Assembly: GCF_030160115.1 (NCBI RefSeq)
Contig: NZ_BSNS01000024.1
Coordinates: 434,001-498,000, forward strand
Direction of reading: 5' to 3'
Source of the DNA: Devosia nitrariae
Lineage (GTDB): Bacteria > Pseudomonadota > Alphaproteobacteria > Rhizobiales > Devosiaceae
DNA: 64,000 bases
Position 1 is the stretch's first letter; every line of letters begins with the position of its first letter. This document shows positions 55,803-64,000 of the stretch, one piece after another. The translations under genes and the position numbers were made by a program. A model generated the notes under the pieces. It searched no databases. It was not told where the DNA came from and saw only the letters and a list, made by a program, of their open reading frames with translations.

Positions 55803-57965
55803 TCAGAGCGAGTTCTGCATCGTCAGCTGGAACACTTGCGTTCTATCCGTATCCGATTCGCTGAGGACGTGGGCGAAGTCGCCCCGTAGCGGGCCGAACG
55901 GCGAATCCCAGATGATCGAGGCGCCGACGGACGTCCGTAAGGGCTCATTTTCGCTGGCGGGATCGATGGGAAGTCCAAAGCTGTCTGCCGCATCGCCAAT
56001 CCAGCCCGCATCCGCCCAGACGGCGCCGCTCAGTCCATAGGTCTCGGGCAGGACGGGCACCGGGAACTCGATTTCGGCCGAGATACCCGCGTACATCGTC
56101 GTGCCAACGGGCTCGCCGCTGGTCAGGAGGCGCGGACCCATGCCGCGTGACTGGAAGCCGCGCACCAACTGAGAACCGGGGTAGAAGGCTTCGAGAGGAT
56201 GAACGCCATCATCGCCCAGGGCATGGATGACGCCGGCCTGGCCGCGGACGCTGGCAATGATGCCGCTGTCTTCGATCAAGGGCATGTAGTAGCGGGCGCG
56301 AGCCTCGGTCTTGAGGAGGTTGAAGTCCCACCCGACATACTGCTGGGTAAAGGTCGCAAGCAGGCCCGATGTCGGGTTCCGGCGATCGTCCACGCCGTTG
56401 TAGGTCAAGGTGTAGCCGACGAAGTACTTCCAGACCTCGTCACCGTCGTCGACGAAGGCCGAGGCACGGGGATCGGGCACTTCCGGCGTCGCATCATTGT
56501 CATCGTCATCGAATGTGTCGGTATCGTCGATGACCTTGCGCTCGAGGCCGCCAAAGCCAGTGACTGAGAGCGAGCTGGTCAACGGCACGCCAACACGCAG
56601 TTGACCGCCGGTCGCCTGGTAGCCGTAGAAGTTGCGCGTAGTCTCATTGACGATCCGGTGATAGACATCGACGCCGGTGGCGATGTCGAGCCCCATGAAG
56701 TGCGGTTCGGTGAACGAGAAGTCGAAGGTCTGCCCGTTCTCGGATGCGCCGATCGCTGCCCGCAGATACTGACCGCGGCCGAGGAAGTTGCGCTCGGTGA
56801 GCGACAGCTCGCCTAGCACACCGTCGGAGGTCGAATAGCCCACCGTTGCGCCATACTCACCCGTCGACTGCTCGGTCAGGGCGATGTTGATGACGACCTG
56901 GTCGGGCGCACTGCCCGGCTGGGTCGAGATGTCGACAGCCGAGAAGAAGCCGAGATCCATGATCTCTTCGCGGGCGCGGTTGACCATGGACCGGTTGAAG
57001 GGGTCGCCTTCGGCAAAGCCGAGCTCGCGGCGCACGACGAAGTCGCGGGTCTTCTCGTTGCCGGTAACGTTGATTCTCTCCACATAGATGCGCGCGCCTT
57101 CGTCAACGAGATACGTCACGTTGAAGGTGCGGTTGGCAATGTCGCGCTCGAGGCGCGGGCGCACGTCGGCGAAGGCATAGCCCTGGGCGGTGGCCTCGAA
57201 GGCCATGTCCTGCACGCTGTCCTGCAGGTTGCTGATGGAGTAGTTGCTACCTTGCGAGGTCTGGATGGCGCTACGCAGGACATCGGCATTGAGGCCCGGA
57301 ATACTGGTCTCGATGCCCACATTGCCGAAGCTGTAGCGCTCGCCCTCGTTGACGGTGAAGTTGATGAAATAGGCGTTTCGCGAGGCATCGAACTCGGCGA
57401 CCGAGGTGACCTGGACGTCGGGGAAGCCACGATTGGAGTAATAAAGGCGGATCAGCTCGCGGTCGATGGCTAGCTTCTGCTCGTCATAGCTGTCGTCGCG
57501 GAAAAGCCAGCTGAGAATGCCGCTTTCCTTGGTGCGGATGGCGCCCTTGAGGTTGCCGGCGCTGATCGAGTTGTTGCCGGTGAAGTTGATCGCGGCGATA
57601 CCGGCGCGGTCGCCCTCGTTGACCACAAAGGTTACTCGCACGCGCCCGGCCTCTGCCGCCTCGACCCGCGGCGAAACAGAGACGCCGTTGAACCCATCGC
57701 GGACATAGGCCTGGCGGATGCTTTCGGCATCGGCATTAGCGCGCTGCGGAGTGTAGATGCCGGTGGTCGCCACATCGACCATGGCCTGCAGCTGCGCGTC
57801 CGAAAAGCGGCGGTTGCCCTCGAAGAGCACGGAAGAGACGAGTTGCTCCTGGGCAGCAACGGCCTGAACGCCGACAACGGGAAGGTTCGCCCCCGCAAGC
57901 GGCGCGACTCCCAAAAACGCAAACGCAAGGATTAAGCCGCGCATCAGCTTGGTGGGTTGGATCAT
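55803..57965 (-). CDS. bamA: Outer membrane protein assembly factor BamA
   Basis: 720-aa beta-barrel assembly protein. A signal peptide (LILAFAFLGVAPLAGA) is followed by POTRA domains (for example VLFEGNRRFSDAQLQAMVDV, INVTGNEKTRDFVVRRELGFAEGDPF) and a barrel with the conserved LVRGFQSRGMGPR loop and a C-terminal aromatic-type strand ending FQLTMQNSL. The protein is shorter than in E. coli, as usual here. Last of the envelope run's exported proteins, between rseP and lpxD. Confidence 0.96.
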   Translation of the reverse strand: MIQPTKLMRGLILAFAFLGVAPLAGANLPVVGVQAVAAQEQLVSSVLFEGNRRFSDAQLQAMVDVATTGIYTPQRANADAESIRQAYVRDGFNGVSVSPRVEAAEAGRVRVTFVVNEGDRAGIAAINFTGNNSISAGNLKGAIRTKESGILSWLFRDDSYDEQKLAIDRELIRLYYSNRGFPDVQVTSVAEFDASRNAYFINFTVNEGERYSFGNVGIETSIPGLNADVLRSAIQTSQGSNYSISNLQDSVQDMAFEATAQGYAFADVRPRLERDIANRTFNVTYLVDEGARIYVERINVTGNEKTRDFVVRRELGFAEGDPFNRSMVNRAREEIMDLGFFSAVDISTQPGSAPDQVVINIALTEQSTGEYGATVGYSTSDGVLGELSLTERNFLGRGQYLRAAIGASENGQTFDFSFTEPHFMGLDIATGVDVYHRIVNETTRNFYGYQATGGQLRVGVPLTSSLSVTGFGGLERKVIDDTDTFDDDDNDATPEVPDPRASAFVDDGDEVWKYFVGYTLTYNGVDDRRNPTSGLLATFTQQYVGWDFNLLKTEARARYYMPLIEDSGIIASVRGQAGVIHALGDDGVHPLEAFYPGSQLVRGFQSRGMGPRLLTSGEPVGTTMYAGISAEIEFPVPVLPETYGLSGAVWADAGWIGDAADSFGLPIDPASENEPLRTSVGASIIWDSPFGPLRGDFAHVLSESDTDRTQVFQLTMQNSL

Positions 57966-58148
57966 ATTATTTTAGCCTTCTGCGACATGGCCAGGGAATC
58001 GCCACGCACAGCGCTCCCCCAAGCTAACTCCATTGAACGGTTTTACTGTTTTTTTAACCAAGGGCAAGGCGGAAGCCGCCGCGAGGTTAGCAAATGATTG
58101 GCGCACGTGTATTCGTGCAACACCTTGCGAACGAAGGTTAACAGGGCA
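57966..58148. other. rseP-bamA spacer
   Basis: 183 bases between rseP and bamA. It contains a short GGCGG-CTT-CCGCC hairpin on the minus strand and a T-run, but no gene or clear sigma-factor site. A separate bamA promoter here is possible. Confidence 0.35.
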
Positions 58149-59285
58149 TTACCCGACAGCCCGGAGGTAGGCGAAGAGGGTGTCATTGAACAACGTGAAA
58201 ACCATCAAGGCGAGAACGAGAGCGAAGCCGAAACGAAACCCGATCTCCTGTACACGCATGCTGAGAGGTCGGCCGCGAACGGCTTCGACCAAATAATACA
58301 GCAGATGTCCCCCGTCGAGCATGGGCACGGGTAAAAGGTTGAAAATTCCTATATTTAATGAAAGCAGGGCGGTCAGGTTGATGAGCGCGACGACACCTAA
58401 GGTTGCCACCTCGCCCGAGACGCGCGCAACCTTGACCGGGCCGCCGAGCTGTTCGACGTCGCCTCGCCCGACGAAGAAGTCGCCGAGGAACTCGCCGGTG
58501 CGGATGATGATGAAGCGAATCTCCTCAACGGTCATGCCGAGGGCCTCGACCGGGCCTGGCCGATAAAGCGTCAGATCGTCCTCGGCGACATCGCGCATCA
58601 CGCCGATCCGGCCGATACGCTGGCTGTTGCCGAAGCGATCCTCGACCCGGGTTGCCTCCGGAACAAGGCTCAGGGCACGGGTCTCCCCTGCCCGCTCGAG
58701 CACCACCGAGATCGGCCGCTCAGGACTGGTCGCGACCAACCTCTGGAAATCCTCGAAGCCGTGCACCGCGAAGCCATCGACGGTCAGGATGCGGTCGCCG
58801 GATTCGAGCCCGGCCTCTTCGGCCACGGAACCCGCAACAACTTCGCCGAGGACAGGCGGAATGGTGTAGCGCCCGTAGCCGAGCAGCAGTGCATAGAGAA
58901 TAAGGAATGTCAGGATGATGTTGGCCGCGGGGCCGGCCGCCACGATGGCGATCCGCTGCCAGACCGACTTGTTGGCAAAGAGGCGCGGCGCAAGCGACGG
59001 ATCGGCATTCTCGACGACGTCCCGGTCCGGTACGCTTGCCGCATTCATGTCGCCGACGAAGCGCACATAACCGCCGAGAGGAATCGCGGAAACGCGCCAG
59101 CGCGTGCCGCTGCGATCATTCCAGCCGAAGAGCTCGCGCCCGAAGCCGATGGAAAAGGTCTGGATGGCCACGCCATTCCAACGGGCAACGAGATAGTGGC
59201 CCATCTCGTGGACGAAGACGATGACGGTGAGCACCGCCAGGAACGGCACCACATAGGACAGGAGCCAGAGGGGGAAATCGATCAT
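58149..59285 (-). CDS. rseP: RseP site-2 zinc protease
   Basis: 378-aa membrane protease that cleaves anti-sigma factors and leftover signal peptides within the membrane. The zinc motif is FVHEMGHYLVARWNG in the first helix, and the third ligand is in LPVPMLDGGHLLYY. One PDZ domain (GSVAEEAGLESGDRILTVDG) lies between; E. coli RseP has two. Located between cdsA and bamA as usual. Confidence 0.95.
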   Translation of the reverse strand: MIDFPLWLLSYVVPFLAVLTVIVFVHEMGHYLVARWNGVAIQTFSIGFGRELFGWNDRSGTRWRVSAIPLGGYVRFVGDMNAASVPDRDVVENADPSLAPRLFANKSVWQRIAIVAAGPAANIILTFLILYALLLGYGRYTIPPVLGEVVAGSVAEEAGLESGDRILTVDGFAVHGFEDFQRLVATSPERPISVVLERAGETRALSLVPEATRVEDRFGNSQRIGRIGVMRDVAEDDLTLYRPGPVEALGMTVEEIRFIIIRTGEFLGDFFVGRGDVEQLGGPVKVARVSGEVATLGVVALINLTALLSLNIGIFNLLPVPMLDGGHLLYYLVEAVRGRPLSMRVQEIGFRFGFALVLALMVFTLFNDTLFAYLRAVG

Positions 59286-59324
59286 CGTATCCCTTTCGGC
59301 CGGTCGAACGGCACGACTAACGCG

Positions 59325-60179
59325 TTACCAGTAGAGGAAGCCTTCGGCAACCGCTCCCTGTCCGGCGTGCAACAGACCAACAACGGTCAGGAAGATTACG
59401 CCCAATGTGAGGCTGTCGAGCCGGTCCATCAAGCCGCCATGGCCCGGAATGATGTCGCCGCTGTCCTTGATGCGAAAGCGCCGTTTCACTGCGCTCTCGG
59501 CAAGATCGCCAAGCTGACCCAGTACGCTGATGGCAATGGAAAAGAGCATCCCCAGCCAGAGTGGGGAGTCGGTCACTACTGTCCAGACGATCGTGCCGGC
59601 AACGGTTCCAAGTGCCAGCCCTCCCAGCGCTCCGGACCAGGTCTTGGACGGGGATATGTCGGGGGCAAGCTTTTCTCCGCCGATCTGGCGGCCGGTAAAA
59701 AACGCCGCCGAATCCGTCATCCACACGACCGTGCCCAGATAGAGACCAGCCCAGATCCCGGCTGTGCCGGCCCCGCGCATAGCGAGGGCCGCGGCAACCA
59801 CCACGCCGAGAAACACCAGACCGGCCATGCGCCAGCCGATTTCATCGCGACCAGAAACGACCGCGACGCCGCAGGCAAAAGCGATAAGCGTCGCGGTGCC
59901 GGCGACGCCGGCCAACGGAAAGACCAGTCCGGCGCAGGCAACCAGTACGATCATAATCCAGGACGCGATGGTCGGCGGCGCTCGGGTGACCATGGTCTCC
60001 CATTCGCGATAGACTCCGGCAAAGACCGCTCCGACCAACGCTGAAAACACGTAGCCGCCGACAGCAAGAGCCGTGGCGGTCAGGGCGACGAGCACGATTG
60101 CCGAAGCAAGACGCGGTCCGAGGTCGGCCCAGTTGCGCCGAGGCTTGTGGATGGGCTCCGATTGGCCACCGTCGCTCAA
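59325..60179 (-). CDS. cdsA: Phosphatidate cytidylyltransferase
   Basis: 284-aa membrane enzyme making CDP-diacylglycerol. The family signature is ESAVKRRFRIKDSGDIIPGHGGLMDRLDSL near the C-terminus, preceded by six to eight transmembrane segments. No ATG lies early in the frame; the TTG at 60179 overlaps the uppS stop by 4 bases (TTGA) and is the best start. rseP follows after 39 bases. Confidence 0.93.
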   Translation of the reverse strand: MSDGGQSEPIHKPRRNWADLGPRLASAIVLVALTATALAVGGYVFSALVGAVFAGVYREWETMVTRAPPTIASWIMIVLVACAGLVFPLAGVAGTATLIAFACGVAVVSGRDEIGWRMAGLVFLGVVVAAALAMRGAGTAGIWAGLYLGTVVWMTDSAAFFTGRQIGGEKLAPDISPSKTWSGALGGLALGTVAGTIVWTVVTDSPLWLGMLFSIAISVLGQLGDLAESAVKRRFRIKDSGDIIPGHGGLMDRLDSLTLGVIFLTVVGLLHAGQGAVAEGFLYW

Positions 60180-60937
60180 GTGATACGCGCCTCGATGCCG
60201 CCAAAACGCCGGTCCCTCAGCGCATAAGTCTCGAGGACCCGCAGGAACGTCGCCTCGTTGAAGTCGGGCCAATACTCATCGACGAAGACGAGTTCGGCGT
60301 AGGCAGCCTGCCAAAGCAAAAAGTTGGAAATGCGCTGCTCGCCGCTGGTGCGCACGATCAGGTCGGGATCGGGGAGACCGGTGGTGTAGAGGGAGGCGGC
60401 AATGGTTTCTTCGGTTATTGATTCCGGATCGAGTTCACCGCGCGCGACCGCCCGGGCAACAGCCCGCGTCGCCTCTGTCAATTCGGCCTTGCTGCCATAA
60501 TTGAAGGCGACGATGAGATTGAGCCCGGTATTGGCAGCCGTCTTCTGCTCGGCATCCCGGATCAGACGCACAAGAGATGGGTCGAGTCCCTCGCGCGAGC
60601 CGATGACGCGCACATGCACGTTGTTGCGAATAAGTGACTGAAGGTCTGATGCAACAAATCGGCGTAACAGACTGAAAATGAAGCTTACTTCCTCCGCCGG
60701 ACGCGACCAGTTCTCGGAGGAGAAACTGAAGACCGTGAGGTTGGGGACCCCATAGTTGATACAAAGTTCGACAAGGCCGCGTAGGGCGCGCACGCCGGCC
60801 AAATGCCCTTCGGTGCGCTTCTTGCCGCGGGCAGTAGCCCATCGCCCGTTGCCGTCCATGATCACGCCCAGGTGGTTGGGAATCCGCAGGCGCGGTGCTG
60901 CGGCCAACTCCTTACTGAAAGCGGGATCGGTGGGCAT
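60176..60937 (-). CDS. uppS: Undecaprenyl diphosphate synthase
   Basis: 253-aa cis-prenyltransferase that makes the lipid carrier for peptidoglycan and O-antigen. Motifs: GVIMDGNGRWATARG (catalytic Asp), FSFSSENWSRPAEEV, and the C-terminal DLIVRTSGEQRISNFLLWQ and EYWPDF. Lies between frr and cdsA; overlaps the cdsA TTG start by 4 bases. Confidence 0.97.
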   Translation of the reverse strand: MPTDPAFSKELAAAPRLRIPNHLGVIMDGNGRWATARGKKRTEGHLAGVRALRGLVELCINYGVPNLTVFSFSSENWSRPAEEVSFIFSLLRRFVASDLQSLIRNNVHVRVIGSREGLDPSLVRLIRDAEQKTAANTGLNLIVAFNYGSKAELTEATRAVARAVARGELDPESITEETIAASLYTTGLPDPDLIVRTSGEQRISNFLLWQAAYAELVFVDEYWPDFNEATFLRVLETYALRDRRFGGIEARIT

Positions 60938-60972
60938 TGGGGCGCTCTCCCGGCGTATTGAATTGCCAGGTC

Positions 60973-61533
60973 CTAGACCTGCATGATTTCCTGCTCTTTA
61001 GTCGCAAGGATCGTATCGATCTCGGCGACGGCGGCATCGGTCGCCTTCTGCACGAGTTCGGACTGTGCGCGGGCCTCATCCTGCCCCATGTCGCCGTCCT
61101 TTTCTGCCTTCTTGAGGACATCCATGCCGTCGCGGCGAACATGGCGCACGGCCACACGCGCCTGCTCGGCATAGTTGTGGGCGACCTTGGTCAGCTCGCG
61201 GCGGCGTTCCTCGTTGAGCTCGGGCAACGGCACGCGGATGATCTGACCTTCAGCGGCGGGATTGAGCCCGAGACCGCTATCGCGGATGGCCTTCTCCACG
61301 GCGCCAGCCATCGAGCGATCCCACACCTGGACGCTGAGCATGCGCGGCTCGGGCACGGTGACGGTCGCGACCTGGTTGAGCGGCATCCGCGACCCGTAGG
61401 CTTCGACCTGAACCGGCTCGAGCAGGCTCGCGCTCGCTCGGCCCGTACGCAGGCCCGCCAGCTCGTCCTTGAGGGAGGAGATGGATTTGGCCATGCGTGA
61501 TTTGAGTTCGTCGAGTGAGAAGGTCGCTGCCAT
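60973..61533 (-). CDS. frr: Ribosome recycling factor
   Basis: 186-aa translation factor that splits post-termination ribosomes with EF-G. The two-domain sequence is standard: LRTGRASASLLEPVQVEAYGS, LNQVATVTVPEPRMLSVQVWD and the three-helix bundle with RVAVRHVRRDGMDVLKKAEKDG. It follows pyrH after 24 bases. Confidence 0.98.
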   Translation of the reverse strand: MAATFSLDELKSRMAKSISSLKDELAGLRTGRASASLLEPVQVEAYGSRMPLNQVATVTVPEPRMLSVQVWDRSMAGAVEKAIRDSGLGLNPAAEGQIIRVPLPELNEERRRELTKVAHNYAEQARVAVRHVRRDGMDVLKKAEKDGDMGQDEARAQSELVQKATDAAVAEIDTILATKEQEIMQV

Positions 61534-61557
61534 TTTCTGGTCCTCTTTGTTCTGCGG

Positions 61558-62268
61558 CTAGCCGACGCGGGTGCTACGCGCCTTGCCATTCAATACACCG
61601 ACAAGCCCTTCCTTGTCGTCGAGTGCGTAGACAATTATGGGCAACCCGTTGTCTCGGGCAAGTGCGAAGGCCGCCGTGTCCATGACCCGAAGGTCCCGGC
61701 CGATCACCTCGTCATAGCTGACGGTCTCGTAGCGCGTCGCATCCGGGTGCTTCTTGGGATCAGCCGAATAGACGCCGTCCACCTTGGTGCCCTTGAGCAG
61801 CACGTCGCAATCCAGTTCGATGGCCTTGAGGGCAGCGGCGGTATCGGTGGTAAAAAAAGGGTTGCCTGTGCCGCCGGCGCAGACAACCACATAGCCCTCG
61901 TCGAGGGCCGCCTTGGACGCCCGCGCAGTAAAGCTGTCGGCGACAGACGGCATGGTCAAGGCGCTGAATACCTTGGACTTGACGCCCTGGCGGGAGATGG
62001 CATTGGAGAGCGCCAGCGAATTGATGACCGTGCCGAGCATGCCCATGAGGTCAGCGGTAACCCGATCGGTGCCGTCAGCGGCAACGGCCATGCCGCGGAA
62101 GATGTTGCCGGCCCCGATGACGATAGCGACCTCGACGCCGCTCTTGGCGACCTCGGCGATCTGGCGAGCAACAGCGTTGAGGAATTGTGGCTCGATGCCG
62201 AAGGATTGGTCGCCGGCCAGCACTTCGCCAGAGACCTTCAACAGAATGCGCTTGTAGGCTGATGCCAT
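61558..62268 (-). CDS. pyrH: Uridylate kinase
   Basis: 236-aa UMP kinase of the amino-acid kinase fold. Motifs: RILLKVSGEVLAGDQSFGI, VAIVIGAGNIFRGM and the UMP/ATP site VVCAGGTGNPFFTTDTAAALKAIE. Slightly shorter than most family members but complete. It leads the pyrH-frr-uppS-cdsA series, after a terminator. Confidence 0.98.
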   Translation of the reverse strand: MASAYKRILLKVSGEVLAGDQSFGIEPQFLNAVARQIAEVAKSGVEVAIVIGAGNIFRGMAVAADGTDRVTADLMGMLGTVINSLALSNAISRQGVKSKVFSALTMPSVADSFTARASKAALDEGYVVVCAGGTGNPFFTTDTAAALKAIELDCDVLLKGTKVDGVYSADPKKHPDATRYETVSYDEVIGRDLRVMDTAAFALARDNGLPIIVYALDDKEGLVGVLNGKARSTRVG

Positions 62269-62425
62269 ACACGACCCCTAAGCATTACGCATGCCGGGCG
62301 CCGACTCCGCCGACGCCGGGCTGACCCTAATGTATCGACGGCGGACTGGGAACTGTCCGTGCCGCGCGCGATACGTGCAAACCTGCACTCGAAGACGATT
62401 GTGGCGGGATAGCTGCCGCCGCACA

Positions 62426-62454
62426 GAAAAAGGGCGGGCTTTTGGCCCGCCCTT
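62426..62454 (-). terminator. Intrinsic terminator after tsf
   Basis: AAGGGCGGGC and GCCCGCCCTT form a 10-bp perfect stem with a 5-base loop; on the minus strand it is followed by TTTTT. It separates rpsB-tsf from pyrH. The 157 bases between it and pyrH should hold a promoter; I see no clear motif. Confidence 0.85.
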
Positions 62455-62467
62455 GTACTACCAGGGT

Positions 62468-63394
62468 TCAGCGCGTACCGGCGGTCGCCGCGACCTCGGC
62501 GGCGAAGTCGGTTTCCTGCTTTTCGATGCCTTCGCCCAGCGCATAGCGCACGAACTTGGTCAGCTTGATCGGCGCGCCGACGTCCTTCTCGGCATTCTTG
62601 ATTGCGTCTGCGACTTTGGTCTCGCCGTCAATAACGAAAGTCTGGGCGAGGAGCGTGACCTCTTCATAGTACTTGCGGATGCGGCCATCGACCATCTTCT
62701 CGATGATCTCGGCGGGCTTGCCCGACTCCCTAGCCTGCTCGCTAAAGATGGCGCGCTCGCGCTCGACTACGGCTGGGTCGAGATCATCGGGCGAGACCGA
62801 GAGCGGGTTAGTGGCGGCGATGTGCATGGCAAGCTGCCTGCCCAACGCGTTCAGCGCGGTCTTGTCGCCACTCGACTCCAGCCCCACGAGAATGCCGATG
62901 CGCCCGAGGCCGTCCTTGACGGCCGCGTGGACGTAGCTCGACACCACCCCGTCCGAAACCGAGACGGTCTCGGTGCGGCGCAGGTTCATGTTCTCGCCGA
63001 TCTTAGCGATAGCTTCGGTGAGCTCGGCCGACACGGAATGTCCAGTGCCCGGATAAGGCATCTCGCCGAGCTTGACGGCATCGCCCTCGGCATCAAGGGC
63101 GAGCTTGGCCACGGTGCCGACAATAGTCTGGAACTGCTCGTTGCGCGCAACGAAGTCGGTCTCGGAGTTGACTTCGACGACGGCTGCACTGGTGCCTTCG
63201 GTTGCAACGCCGACCAACCCTTCGGCCGCAACGCGGTCAGCCTTCTTGGCGGCCTTGGCGAGACCGCGGGTGCGCAGCCAGTCGATAGCAGCTTCCATGT
63301 CGCCGTTGGTCTCGGCCAGCGCCCTCTTGCAGTCCATCATCCCGACGCCAGTGGCGTCGCGCAGTTGCTTGACCATTGCAGCTGTGATTTCCAT
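62468..63394 (-). CDS. tsf: Elongation factor Ts
   Basis: 308-aa guanine nucleotide exchange factor for EF-Tu. The N-terminal UBA-like domain (VKQLRDATGVGMMDCKRALAET) and the core (VVEVNSETDFVARNEQF, the dimerisation region and LRRTETV) are present. The start at 63394 is preceded by AAGAGGTG. The gene follows rpsB; a hairpin lies in the spacer. Confidence 0.98.
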   Translation of the reverse strand: MEITAAMVKQLRDATGVGMMDCKRALAETNGDMEAAIDWLRTRGLAKAAKKADRVAAEGLVGVATEGTSAAVVEVNSETDFVARNEQFQTIVGTVAKLALDAEGDAVKLGEMPYPGTGHSVSAELTEAIAKIGENMNLRRTETVSVSDGVVSSYVHAAVKDGLGRIGILVGLESSGDKTALNALGRQLAMHIAATNPLSVSPDDLDPAVVERERAIFSEQARESGKPAEIIEKMVDGRIRKYYEEVTLLAQTFVIDGETKVADAIKNAEKDVGAPIKLTKFVRYALGEGIEKQETDFAAEVAATAGTR

Positions 63395-63409
63395 GGGGTT
63401 CACCTCTTG

Positions 63410-63430
63410 GCGGCCCCGAACCGGGGCCGC
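63410..63430 (-). terminator. Hairpin in the rpsB-tsf spacer
   Basis: GCGGCCCCG and CGGGGCCGC form a 9-bp perfect stem with a 3-base loop, 16 bases before the tsf start. No T-run follows. It probably lowers tsf transcription or initiation relative to rpsB, or protects the rpsB message end. Confidence 0.5.
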
Positions 63431-63467
63431 AGATTTAAGTCTGAAGATGTAATCCGTGTGACGCGGA

Positions 63468-64000
63468 TCAGTTGGCGGCAGCCTCTTGGCCCGGCTCGGA
63501 TTCCAGGGCCGGCTCGGCCGGAGCCTCCTCGGCCGCGCCGAGGTCCGCGCCCAGGGCAGCCGACGACCGGCCGATGCCGTCGATGGCAGCGCGCGAGACC
63601 AGCGAGACATAGAGCTCGAGCGCGCGGCTGGCATCGTCGTTGCCCGGGATCGGGTAATCGATGAGATCCGGATCGCTATTGGTATCGACGATGGCGACAA
63701 CCGGAATGCCGAGGCGGCGGGCTTCCTTGATCGCGTTCGCCTCTTTGTTGGTGTCGATGACGAAAAGGAGGCTGGGCAGGTTGCCCATGTCCTTGATGCC
63801 GCCGAGGTCGCGCTCCAGGCGCTCCTGCTCGCGGCTCATCATCAGGCGTTCCTTCTTGGTACGACCTTCAAGCCCCTCGGCCTCGAGCGCCTCGAGCTCG
63901 CGCAGGCGCGCAATAGAGTTCGAAATGGTCTGCCAGTTGGTCAACATGCCGCCCAACCAGCGGGAATTAACATAGTACTGGGCGCACTGCCGGGCAGCGT
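63468..64000 (-). CDS. rpsB: 30S ribosomal protein S2, 5' part outside the window
   Basis: C-terminal 177 residues of ribosomal protein S2; the gene begins beyond the right edge. Recognisable parts are QYYVNSRWLGGMLTNWQTISNSIARLRELE, MSREQERLERDLGGIKDMGNLPSLLFVIDTNKE and AIVDTNSDPDLIDYPIPGNDDASRALELY, followed by an alanine- and glutamate-rich tail typical of the group. Confidence 0.97.
   Translation of the reverse strand, partial: AARQCAQYYVNSRWLGGMLTNWQTISNSIARLRELEALEAEGLEGRTKKERLMMSREQERLERDLGGIKDMGNLPSLLFVIDTNKEANAIKEARRLGIPVVAIVDTNSDPDLIDYPIPGNDDASRALELYVSLVSRAAIDGIGRSSAALGADLGAAEEAPAEPALESEPGQEAAAN

Noticed and set aside
58761..60044. 427-aa plus-strand frame across rseP and cdsA
   Set aside because: It runs antisense to two firmly identified genes and lacks any family motif.

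Overview
This 64-kb window is chromosomal core sequence from an alphaproteobacterium of the order Hyphomicrobiales (Rhizobiales). The evidence is the gene order (ntrY-ntrX-hfq-hflX; tpiA-secG-pyrG; trpE-trpG-trpD-trpC-moaC-moeA-lexA; comEC, gltX, gltA; lpxD-fabZ-lpxA-lpxB; bamA, rseP, cdsA, uppS, frr, pyrH, tsf, rpsB), high GC content, the alphaproteobacterial LexA box (GAAC-N7-GAAC) in front of lexA, and several copies of Rhizobiales-type intergenic mosaic repeats. A Devosia-like member (Devosiaceae) is my guess because trpE and trpG are separate genes and the accessory genes fit, but the sequence alone does not prove the genus.

Layout. 1-4371: end of ntrY, then ntrX, hfq, hflX on the plus strand, with convergent mazG. 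5367-7126: a NIPSNAP-family gene and an isolated L-threonate dehydrogenase-type gene, separated by an unusual gene-free stretch. 7293-14602: a minus-strand run rlpA > dac > tmk > holB > metG > tatD > metallo-hydrolase with overlapping stops and starts. 14844-18973: metH and a tightly coupled small gene, preceded by a perfect 16-bp palindrome. 19102-24364: a VOC protein, folD, two small hypothetical families (DUF1176-like, DUF1801), AMP nucleosidase and a zinc-less MDR oxidoreductase. 24384-35606: eno, an accessory block (SDR epimerase, VOC, ornithine cyclodeaminase-like, DUF4169, phytanoyl-CoA dioxygenase-like, AraC regulator), then pyrG, secG, tpiA and a PpiD-like chaperone. 35625-42209: tryptophan and molybdopterin genes and lexA. 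42282-46883: a sugar-acid catabolic cluster (IlvD/Edd dehydratase, 2-dehydro-3-deoxygalactonokinase, KDPGal aldolase, SMP-30 lactonase). 46891-52130: comEC, gltX, gltA. 52275-64000: lipid A, outer-membrane assembly, isoprenoid/phospholipid and translation genes ending in a partial rpsB.

How the genes work together. The right third is the classical envelope/translation superoperon: rpsB, tsf, pyrH, frr, uppS, cdsA, rseP, bamA, lpxD, fabZ, lpxA, lpxB, all on the minus strand. The sugar-acid cluster encodes most of a De Ley-Doudoroff-type route (lactone > aldonate > 2-keto-3-deoxy acid > phosphate > pyruvate + glyceraldehyde-3-phosphate) and sits between lexA and comEC, which are usually closer in this order.

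I found no CRISPR array, phage, transposase, tRNA, rRNA or recognisable defence system. The observations most worth a second look are a NtrX with a changed Walker B motif, a 120-aa gene overlapping metH that looks like a GTPase-free fragment of the CobW/COG0523 family, the palindrome in front of metH, the absence of lpxI between lpxA and lpxB, and the orphan palindromes around 5.7-6.2 kb.
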